Assembly (NCBI RefSeq): GCF_000518165.1
Contig: NZ_JADB01000002.1
Coordinates: 266,581-323,754, forward strand
Reading direction: 5' to 3'
Source: Bartonella elizabethae F9251 = ATCC 49927
Lineage (GTDB): Bacteria > Pseudomonadota > Alphaproteobacteria > Rhizobiales > Rhizobiaceae
Length of the DNA stretch: 57,174 bases
Under the pieces are notes generated by a model. It did no database searches. It was given only the letters and a program-made list of their open reading frames with translations, and was not told the DNA's origin. This document shows positions 30,641-38,237 of this stretch, piece after piece (the first letter of the stretch is position 1; each line of letters starts with the position of its first letter). The position numbers and the translations under genes were made by a program.

Positions 30641-30757
30641 CGTTTTGCCTAGGGGGATGAGAGTGAGGGCTTGGCAAAATACTATGGCGGTCGCATTTTT
30701 TGTGTAATTGTCATAATTTTCGCTCCTGCTTAAATGGATGCTGTAACATCCGTTTTT
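30641..30757 (+). ncRNA. Candidate small RNA upstream of the XRE gene (Brt-like position)
   Basis: A gene-free stretch between a sigma70-like promoter and a terminator-type hairpin at 30732-30757, directly upstream of an HTH regulator gene. Bartonella henselae is known to have a family of intergenic RNAs of about 200 bases (Brt), each placed just before an HTH protein gene (Trp) and affecting badA expression. Position and layout fit; I cannot compare sequences here, and this candidate is shorter (about 120 bases) unless transcription reads through to the second hairpin near 30778-30799. Confidence 0.35.
30732..30757 (+). terminator. Terminator-like hairpin before the XRE gene
   Basis: AAATGGATG (30732-30740) pairs with CATCCGTTT (30747-30755), with one G-T pair and a 6-base loop, and TTTTT follows the GC core. 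It could end a small RNA or act as an attenuator for the XRE gene. Confidence 0.6.
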
Positions 30758-30811
30758 GTGGGGTTATGTATGTGATAACTGCTTTTTTCTAAGAGCAGTA
30801 ACGATAGATAT

Positions 30812-30850
30812 AAATCAATATAATTGTTGAATAAATAATTATATTGATTT
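30812..30850. promoter_or_regulatory. Perfect palindromic operator upstream of the XRE gene
   Basis: AAATCAATATAATT (30812-30825) and AATTATATTGATTT (30837-30850) form an exact 14-bp inverted repeat with an 11-base spacer. It ends one base before the ribosome binding site region (GGAG at 30852) of the XRE gene. The place and symmetry suggest autoregulation by the dimeric regulator. Confidence 0.65.
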
Positions 30851-30862
30851 TGGAGTAATTTT

Positions 30863-31387
30863 TTGGCTCGTCCGGAAGCAAAACCTAAAACTGAGTTGGC
30901 AAAACGTTTTCGTGAAGTGCGTCACGCTCTTGGTTTCACAGAGCGTAAGCAGTTTGCTGAACATCTTGGTATTACTGCTGGCTCTATAGGAACTTATGAA
31001 ACGGGGATCAGTGAACCTACAGCCTCTGCGCTATCCAAATATCAAGAAATTTGCGGTGTTTCATTAGATTGGCTTGTAACGGGTAATGGAGAGATGTTTT
31101 CAGATATGGCAAAGGCAAAAGCGGCAGGTTTAAAAGCGCAAGCAATCCCTGCTGGTTTAATGAAAAAGCTTGGATATTTAGCTTATACAACGTATCATGA
31201 TGCAAACATAACACTTTCTCCTGAAGATGTTGCGGAATTAGCAGCAGAGCTTTACGGAAAATTGCAAGAGCTTATTGAAAATCTCAATGATATGGAAGAA
31301 GTAGAAGCCACTTTGCCACTTTTAAAATTGCATTTAAAGCGCAAAATCGAATCTGAAAAGGCACATAAAATGCCCCAAGGCATATGA
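30863..31387 (+). CDS. XRE-family helix-turn-helix regulator
   Basis: A 174-residue protein with an N-terminal Cro/CI-type helix-turn-helix (residues about 10-67: AKRFREVRHALGFTERKQFA, then HLGITAGSIGTYETGISEPT) followed by SLDWLVTGNGEMF, a hallmark of phage-type repressors. The C-terminal half is helical with no S24 peptidase motif, so RecA-driven cleavage is not expected. The start is TTG, with GGAG about seven bases upstream. A perfect palindrome lies just before it. It may be a prophage relic regulator, or a Trp-type regulator acting on the TAA genes that begin 0.7 kb downstream. Confidence 0.85.
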   Translation: MARPEAKPKTELAKRFREVRHALGFTERKQFAEHLGITAGSIGTYETGISEPTASALSKYQEICGVSLDWLVTGNGEMFSDMAKAKAAGLKAQAIPAGLMKKLGYLAYTTYHDANITLSPEDVAELAAELYGKLQELIENLNDMEEVEATLPLLKLHLKRKIESEKAHKMPQGI

Positions 31388-32073
31388 ATTACAGCCTTCT
31401 AAAATAAAATTCTCTTCTGCTATAAAATCAGTTTGAAGAAAAACGCATTGAGTGATAAAAATATATATAAAAACAATAAGTTATAAAGTATTTTCTTTTT
31501 AATTTTTTCAATATTCTATATTTCTTATGAAAATCACAATCCTTTAAAATAGGTTATCTCATAACAAAGAATGAGGTTTCATAAGGGGCATAATCTACTA
31601 GATTATAAAATAAGTCTAAAAAGTTATAATTTTCATACAGATAAGCACAACTGTTATAAAAAAACACTTTTTGTCTTTCATAAGAAGTATTTTTGCAAAT
31701 TTATAAAAAATTATTTTTTACACTCTTGCCATTCTGCTGCTGCGCTTTATCTGAAAGGTGGAATTGCTCTTTAGTGAAACTATATTTTTGTTAAGAGATA
31801 AATCGCAGTGTTTTTGAATGGAGATAAAGGTATATTTTCAAAGTCTTGTGTTTTTATTTATTTTTTAGCTTGAATCCCTCTAGCTAAAAGGGTTGGGGAC
31901 TTTTCTAGATTCGATGTTGTTGCAAAGATTTTAGGCTGATGCTGGGTGAATATCGGTATCAGAGGGGGAGTTTTATATTGATTTATTGTTTTTTTGAGGT
32001 GCGCAAACGAGGGTTTTGCCATGAGGTTTTTTGCGCGTTGTAATGATGTTGAGCTCTGTTGGAGGAGGTTCTT
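31388..32073. other. Leader region of TAA1
   Basis: About 690 AT-rich bases with no supported gene; a 67-codon frame at 31571 is Lys/Phe/His-rich and not convincing. Near its end, GCGCAAA (32001-32007) and TTTGCGC (32030-32036) form a 7-bp inverted repeat 37 bases before the TAA1 start. The 20-bp element found before TAA3 and TAA4 is absent. Confidence 0.5.
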
Positions 32074-35000
32074 ATGAAAAAAAAATATTCCACACCAAAT
32101 TTAATTAAAGCTGTCTCGCTCAGCGCGGCAATGGCGACACTCTTGTCTAGTGTTTCCCCTGTTTTCGCTGCCAATCTCGCGATAACGGGGGCAAATAATT
32201 TAAGTACAAATCTTGGCGGCGTTTCATATGCACATGGTAGCCATGGTAGTGTTGTTTTATCTGGTGATGATGACTACTGTGGTGCAGACAACGTTATCGG
32301 TCGTGGTGGCAAACAACAAAAGGGTATTACTGATAGTCAACGAATATCTGCAGAGGACCAATATGAAAGATTTATTGGCGAGAAAGTTTTTAATGGTCGT
32401 CAGCCTTATGGCACAACCACTCAAAAGGTTATTTGGCAAAGTGAAGGGATTCTGACCAACGATGCTACTTATATGGGAACAAACACTAATGGGTTTCAAA
32501 ATGCTATGCCTGAAGCTTATGGCGTTTATTCTTTTGCAACGGGCTGTGGTTCTGCGGCAACAGGAAATTATTCCACGGTATTTGGTGCAGGCGCAACCGC
32601 AAAAGCTGGAGGGGCGCAAGCTTTTGGTGTTTCTGCGCTTGCAGGGGGTATAGCAAGCGTTGCTATGGGTGTAGGCTCAGAAGCGGCGGGAAAGTCTGCG
32701 GTTGCCATTGGAGGGCTTGCAAATGCATTAGGTGAAAATAGTATTGCTTTGGGGACTAAAGTAAAGGCGGCACAGAGTTATGCGATTGCTATAGGTACAG
32801 ATGCTGAAGCTCGAGCTTCAGGTTCTATTGCAATAGGTAGCAGGCGCTCTAACAGAACTGAAGAAAATAAACCTAACAGAGAAGTATTAGCGGAGGCAGA
32901 AAATTCGATTGCTATAGGTACGTTTGCTTATGCTAAAACGGAAGATTCGGTTGCCCTTGGTGTAAATGCGCAAGTATTTTCTAAGGATGGTGTTGCTATA
33001 GGTGGTGGCTCTGTTTCTAGAAGAGAAAAAGGTGCCGAGGCTTATGATCCTGCAACAGATACAGTCTCGAGCGAAAAAAGCGGTCTTGCATGGAAAAGTA
33101 CGGCAGGTGTTTTTAGTATTGGTGAAGTAAACGCTGATGGTAATGATGGCAAAGGTGAATTAACACGGCAAATTACCGGTGTGGCTGCTGGTAAAGAAGA
33201 TACCGATGCGGTAAATGTCGCACAGTTAAAAGCTCTAAGAGGTATCATAGGAAAAGGAGGAGGAGGGGGGTGGAAAATTTCTGCTAACAACACAGGTCCT
33301 ACAGATGTTAATGTAGGCAATACCGTAGATTTTTCAGTGATAAAGAGTAACGTAGGACCAGATAACTTAAAAATTACAAAAAGCAATGAAAACGATAATC
33401 ATAAAATTCAATTTACTTTGGCTGATGAGCTTAAGTTAACAAAAGTCACCACAGGTCAAAGCTCTATGAGTGATGATGGCTTTATTATTGGGAATGATGG
33501 ACCCAAAATGGTTCTGGATGGCTTTTTTGTTAATGGTCAAAATGGTCCAAGTATGACTCAGGAAGGTATTGATGCTGGTAATAAAAAGATTACAAATGTG
33601 GCTGAAGCAGAAAACGATACTGATGCAGTGAATTTTGAGCAGTTGAAAAAATTTACAGAAGGAATTAAAGGGGGCGGCTGGAAGCTTTCTGTTGAAGATG
33701 GAAAAGCTACAGATATTACTGCAGGCAGCACAGTCCGTTTTTTTGCTGTTTCGAATAATTATACTGGTCAGAAAAACATAAAAATTGCAAATACAAATGG
33801 GCAAAACGTCTCTTTTGATTTAGCTAATAATATTAATGTAGAGTCTGTCACAGCAGGAGAAAGCATTATGGATGCTTCGGGCTTTCGGTTTGAAGGTGAT
33901 GATGGTACTGAGGGGCCGAGCATAACTGTTAATGGCATTTATGCTGGTGATAAAACGATTACAGGGGTAGCAACAGGAGAACAAGATACCGATGCAGTGA
34001 ATTTTGGGCAGCTGAAAAAATATGTAGAAAAGAATGGGGGAAGCTGGAAACTTTCTGTTGATGGCAATAATGCTACAGACGTTAAAGTTGGGAGTACAGT
34101 AGATCTTGTTGCCGCTGAAGGTGATGGGGGTTACAAAAATATCACAATTGAAAAAAGTAATGGAAATGAAGTCACATTTGCTTTGAATGATAATCTTAAG
34201 TTGACGAGTGTTACGACAGGCAATAGCCTTATGAATGATCAGGGCTTTTCATTTGTTGATGGTGATGGGCCTAAAATAACTTTAAATGGTATTGAGGCTG
34301 GTAATAAAAAAATTACAAAAGTAGCAGATGGAGCTGAGCCTAACGATGCTGTAAATTATAAACAGTTGACAGAGATAAAAACACTTGCAGAAAATGGCTG
34401 GCAACTTTCTGTTGATGGGAAAAATCCTACAGGTGTTAAAGCTGGTAGTACAGTAGATCTTGTTACTGCTGAAGGTGATGGTGGTCACAAAAATATTACA
34501 ATTGAAAAAAGTAATGAAAATAAAGTCACATTTACTTTGAATGATAAGCTTAAATTGACGAATGTCACGACAGGCAACAGCATTATGGACGGTAGTGGCT
34601 TTGGATTTGTTGATGCTGGTCCCAAAATAACTGTAAATGGCATTAATGCTGGTGATAAAAAGATTACAGGAGTAGCTAAGGGAGAAGGCAATACTGATGC
34701 TGTAAATTTTTCACAGTTGAAAGAAATGAAAGACCAGATAGCTAGCGATAGCCTTGTTAAATGGGATGAAAGACAAAATCTTATCACCATTGGTGGAGAA
34801 AAAGATGGTATAGAAATCAATGTTGCGAATAATGAAGACGAAAATCGAATTATTTCTGGTGTTGCAGTTGGAAAAGTCAGTGCTGATTCAACAGAAGCAA
34901 TAAATGGTCATCAGCTTTTCAATTATGCTGCTAATATATCAGAATATTTTGGTGGCGAGACAGATGTGATCGATGGTTTCAAGCCAACTTTTACTATTCA

Positions 35001-37431
35001 AGATAACGAATATCATAATGTTACTGATGCTTTCGGAGGACTTGATGATTATATCACGGATATTTATACGCAGATTAATAATGTAACTGAAAGTAGCCTT
35101 GTTAAATGGGATGAGGGGGAAGGACTTATTACTATTGGTAAGGAAAAAAGTGGTACTAAAATTGATATTAAAGGTACTGAGGGGGAACGGACTATTGCGG
35201 GTGTGAAAGATGGTGACCTTGGAAAGGATTCAAAAGAAGCTGTTAATGGGTCCCAGATTAATGCAATATCTGGAGATATTGCAAAATATTTTGGTGGTGG
35301 GGCCTCGTTCGAAAATGGTGTTTTTAAAAGACCAAGATATAATTTAACGACTATTGATTCCAATGGTGAAGTAAAACAAAAGGAACATAATGATGTTGGG
35401 TCAGCTTTGTCAGGGCTTGATACAAATATCAGGAATGTTAATCATCATTTTATAAATGCAATGAATGACATTGCCAATTATTTCGGTGGTGGTGCTGGAT
35501 ATGACAAAAATGGAGAATGGCATGCCCCTACTTTCCAAGTCTATCACATCAATGATAATGGTACTGTTTCTAAGAAACCTCATCAAAACGTTGCTGATGC
35601 TTTTGAGGATGTGAACAATACTTTCACGAATATTCACAATCAAATCTCTAATATCAAAGAAAATAATTTAGTTCAGCAAGAAGAAGAGTTTGGTCTTATC
35701 ACTATTGGTGCGAAAACAGGGGGGACAGAAATCAGTATTGAAAATATGAATGGTGAGGAGCGAACACTTTTTGGTGTAAAAGATGGTGAAATCTCTCGAA
35801 CATCAACGGAAGCAGTCAATGGTTCTCAGATTTTCAAGATTGCTAAAAATATATCAAACTATTTTGGTGGCAGTACAGATGTATATGAAGGTATAAAACC
35901 AGCCTTCCTTATTGATGGAGAGACATATCATAATGTTACCGATGCTTTTACGGGTGTGAATGTTTCTATCACAAATATTGATAATAAAATTTCTGAAATG
36001 AAAGAAAACAGTCTTGTTAAATGGGATGAAGGACAGCAACTTATCACGATTGGTAAGGATAAAGCTGGTACTGAGATCAATATTGCAGGATATGGTAACG
36101 CACCACGTAAGATTTCTCGCGTGCGGGAAGCAGAAAATGACGATGAAGCTGTTAATAAAGCCCAACTTGATAAAAGCATAAAGGGCATCTCAAAAGATGC
36201 TTTACTGTGGGATGATAATGAAGAAGCATTCGTTGCACTTCATGAAAAAAATGGAGAAAAGACCAAGAGCAAATTGAAGTATCTTTTGGATGGTGACATT
36301 TCTAAAAATTCAACAGATGCTATAAATGGTTCTCAACTTTATTCTATAAGCAACCAACTTGCGAATTATTTTGGCGGTGATGCGAAATATGAAAATGGCA
36401 AATGGACAGCCCCTACTTTCAAGATTGTTCAAGTTGACGTAAATGGTAAAACTATTGAAAATAGCTATAATACAGTTGCTGAAGCTTTTGGTGGTATTAA
36501 CAGTGGGATGTCGAATATTAATAACCGTATTGATGATGTCATCAACAAGGTCGATTCCGATGCGTTAAAGTGGAATAGTAATAAAAACGCTTATGATGCT
36601 AGCCGTGATGGTAAACCAAGTAAGATTATCAATGTAGCCGATGGTAGAATTGAAAAAGGTTCCAAAGATGCGGTTAACGGTGGACAACTTTGGCAAACCA
36701 ATGAGCGTGTTGCAAAGGTTGAAAATCGTGTTACGGATGTTGAAAATCATGTTGAGATCATCGACAAAAAAGTTGATAACATTTCCAATACCATTGAGGA
36801 TATTGGGGATACAGTTAACAATATTAATATCAAAGTTGATAATATTGATAATAAGGTTAACGATATTGCTGAGGATGCTGTTCGCTATGACAGAGATGAA
36901 AACGGCAACAAGACCAATAAAATCACATTAGCGGGGGGGGATGCCAGTGAACCTGTTGTGATTGATAATGTTGCTGATGGTAAAATTGAGAAAGGATCAA
37001 AAGAAGCTGTAAATGGTGGTCAACTCCATGACTATACCCAAGAGCAGATGAAGATTGTTCTTGATGAATCTAAGCAGTATACGGATCAAAAGATCAATAA
37101 TATTAGAATTGATGCGATTGACGAAGCTGTTGATAAATCCAAAAACTATACCGATATGAAGTTTGATGCTTTAAATTACAGCATAGAAAATGTGAAAAAA
37201 GAAGCAAGACAAGCAGCAGCTATTGGTTTAGCAGTGTCTAACTTACGCTACAATGATACACCTGGAAAATTAAGCGTTGGATTTGGTACTGGTTTATGGC
37301 GCAGTCAATCAGCTTTTGCCTTTGGTGCAGGTTACACCTCAGAGAATGGAAATATTCGGTCTAATGTATCTGTTACTACTTCTGGTGGTCATTGGGGTGT
37401 AGGTGCAGGATTCAATATGACATTGAATTGA
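32074..37431 (+). CDS. TAA1: BadA/Vomp-type trimeric autotransporter adhesin
   Basis: A 1785-residue surface adhesin that would trimerise, insert a YadA-type beta-barrel in the outer membrane and bind host matrix or cells. Layout from ATG 32074 (GGAGGAGG upstream): signal peptide 1-32; a Cys-containing N-terminal domain (SGDDDYCGADNVIGRGG, C69; FATGCGSAA, C158); YadA-like head repeats about 170-345 (xAIGxxAxA); neck GVAAGKEDTDAVNVAQLKAL about 367-387; a stalk with 118-residue modules and DAVNFxQLK necks; coiled coils; and an anchor from about 1710 (ARQAAAIGLAVSNLRY) ending NMTLN. A frame start 15 bases upstream lacks a better ribosome binding site. It holds an A9 run after ATG and a G8 run at 36933-36940, both possible slippage sites. 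BadA is longer (about 3000 residues). Confidence 0.93.
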   Translation: MKKKYSTPNLIKAVSLSAAMATLLSSVSPVFAANLAITGANNLSTNLGGVSYAHGSHGSVVLSGDDDYCGADNVIGRGGKQQKGITDSQRISAEDQYERFIGEKVFNGRQPYGTTTQKVIWQSEGILTNDATYMGTNTNGFQNAMPEAYGVYSFATGCGSAATGNYSTVFGAGATAKAGGAQAFGVSALAGGIASVAMGVGSEAAGKSAVAIGGLANALGENSIALGTKVKAAQSYAIAIGTDAEARASGSIAIGSRRSNRTEENKPNREVLAEAENSIAIGTFAYAKTEDSVALGVNAQVFSKDGVAIGGGSVSRREKGAEAYDPATDTVSSEKSGLAWKSTAGVFSIGEVNADGNDGKGELTRQITGVAAGKEDTDAVNVAQLKALRGIIGKGGGGGWKISANNTGPTDVNVGNTVDFSVIKSNVGPDNLKITKSNENDNHKIQFTLADELKLTKVTTGQSSMSDDGFIIGNDGPKMVLDGFFVNGQNGPSMTQEGIDAGNKKITNVAEAENDTDAVNFEQLKKFTEGIKGGGWKLSVEDGKATDITAGSTVRFFAVSNNYTGQKNIKIANTNGQNVSFDLANNINVESVTAGESIMDASGFRFEGDDGTEGPSITVNGIYAGDKTITGVATGEQDTDAVNFGQLKKYVEKNGGSWKLSVDGNNATDVKVGSTVDLVAAEGDGGYKNITIEKSNGNEVTFALNDNLKLTSVTTGNSLMNDQGFSFVDGDGPKITLNGIEAGNKKITKVADGAEPNDAVNYKQLTEIKTLAENGWQLSVDGKNPTGVKAGSTVDLVTAEGDGGHKNITIEKSNENKVTFTLNDKLKLTNVTTGNSIMDGSGFGFVDAGPKITVNGINAGDKKITGVAKGEGNTDAVNFSQLKEMKDQIASDSLVKWDERQNLITIGGEKDGIEINVANNEDENRIISGVAVGKVSADSTEAINGHQLFNYAANISEYFGGETDVIDGFKPTFTIQDNEYHNVTDAFGGLDDYITDIYTQINNVTESSLVKWDEGEGLITIGKEKSGTKIDIKGTEGERTIAGVKDGDLGKDSKEAVNGSQINAISGDIAKYFGGGASFENGVFKRPRYNLTTIDSNGEVKQKEHNDVGSALSGLDTNIRNVNHHFINAMNDIANYFGGGAGYDKNGEWHAPTFQVYHINDNGTVSKKPHQNVADAFEDVNNTFTNIHNQISNIKENNLVQQEEEFGLITIGAKTGGTEISIENMNGEERTLFGVKDGEISRTSTEAVNGSQIFKIAKNISNYFGGSTDVYEGIKPAFLIDGETYHNVTDAFTGVNVSITNIDNKISEMKENSLVKWDEGQQLITIGKDKAGTEINIAGYGNAPRKISRVREAENDDEAVNKAQLDKSIKGISKDALLWDDNEEAFVALHEKNGEKTKSKLKYLLDGDISKNSTDAINGSQLYSISNQLANYFGGDAKYENGKWTAPTFKIVQVDVNGKTIENSYNTVAEAFGGINSGMSNINNRIDDVINKVDSDALKWNSNKNAYDASRDGKPSKIINVADGRIEKGSKDAVNGGQLWQTNERVAKVENRVTDVENHVEIIDKKVDNISNTIEDIGDTVNNINIKVDNIDNKVNDIAEDAVRYDRDENGNKTNKITLAGGDASEPVVIDNVADGKIEKGSKEAVNGGQLHDYTQEQMKIVLDESKQYTDQKINNIRIDAIDEAVDKSKNYTDMKFDALNYSIENVKKEARQAAAIGLAVSNLRYNDTPGKLSVGFGTGLWRSQSAFAFGAGYTSENGNIRSNVSVTTSGGHWGVGAGFNMTLN
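34093..34730 (+). repeat. 354-bp stalk repeats in TAA1
   Basis: The segment starting AGTACAGTAGATCTTGTT at 34093 recurs at 34447, exactly 354 bases (118 codons) later, with high identity through the following 150 bases. A more diverged copy precedes it (about 33729). The repeats encode stalk modules ending in DAVNxxQL necks. Confidence 0.8.
36933..36940 (+). repeat. G8 homopolymer inside TAA1
   Basis: Eight consecutive G bases within codons for LAGGDASEP, about 90 residues before the membrane anchor. TAA2 and TAA3 have non-repetitive GGTGTGAGTGA/GGTATGAGTGA at the equivalent place. Slippage by one or two bases would remove the anchor from the protein. Confidence 0.85.
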
Positions 37432-37459
37432 TAATCAACAAACCAAATAAAAAATTCTT

Positions 37460-37499
37460 TTCACCCTTGTCTCATGAGGCAGGGGTGAATTACTTTTTA
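37460..37499 (+). terminator. Rho-independent terminator of TAA1
   Basis: A 13-bp stem (TTCACCCTTGTCT at 37460-37472 against AGGCAGGGGTGAA ending 37489, two G-T pairs) is followed by TTACTTTTT. Confidence 0.85.
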
Positions 37500-38237
37500 C
37501 GTCTATAAAAGATATGCATAGAGAGATTGCTAAGGGATATAATGATAACGGACAGGTTTTAAAAACAGAAAAAAATTTTACGATTTTGGCAAAGTCTGCA
37601 CCTTTTTCAAAAGAAACGATGAATTAGTCTGACTCTTTACAAAACTGTAAATTTACGATTCACCTTCCGGTAAAAACAGATTGAGTTTAACGGGAGAGGT
37701 GATAAAAATGATATGCTAATGAGTCTGCGGTAACTTAAGCCATGTCTACTTTCGTCATTTGTTAGAGCCTGTTAAGAGATTATTTTCAAGGATAACAATG
37801 AAGCTAAAAATACCCCTCTTTACGCATTTTTGAAGAAAAGTCGTAGACTTTATTCACTTATTTTACACAAAAAATATCTCTGCTTAACACTTTGTTAAAA
37901 AGAAAAACGCCCCTTTCTCTTCAAGATATTAGCACTTTCTTTATGAATAAAAGTGATAAACGAAAAGCTAGAAAAATAATATTACCCTTGCAAAAAACAA
38001 CCAAACATTCTAGAAATTAAAAAAATATTAACTAATCTGCAAAAGTATAGACCTTATTTTCTCAGAGTAACACAAAAAGCGGGGAGATTCACTATGACAC
38101 CTAAATACGCAATTTTTCTATTTTTTTAATCACATAAATTTTGATGTTAGAAAAAACTAGATCCAGACACCTACATGGCGTTTAAGTGTGCCTTTTTTTG
38201 TGTTTACAGTTAAATTTTTTTCATTGGGGAATTTGTT
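37500..38237. other. Leader region of TAA2
   Basis: About 740 bases without a gene. A degenerate copy of the shared TAA upstream element (AAGTGTGCCTTTTTTTGTG, 38184-38202) lies about 35 bases before the TAA2 start, followed by CATTGGGG, the ribosome binding region. Confidence 0.45.

Noticed and set aside
31571..31774. 67-codon ORF upstream of TAA1
   Set aside because: Biased toward Lys, Phe, His and Tyr as expected from AT-rich noncoding DNA; no ribosome binding site.
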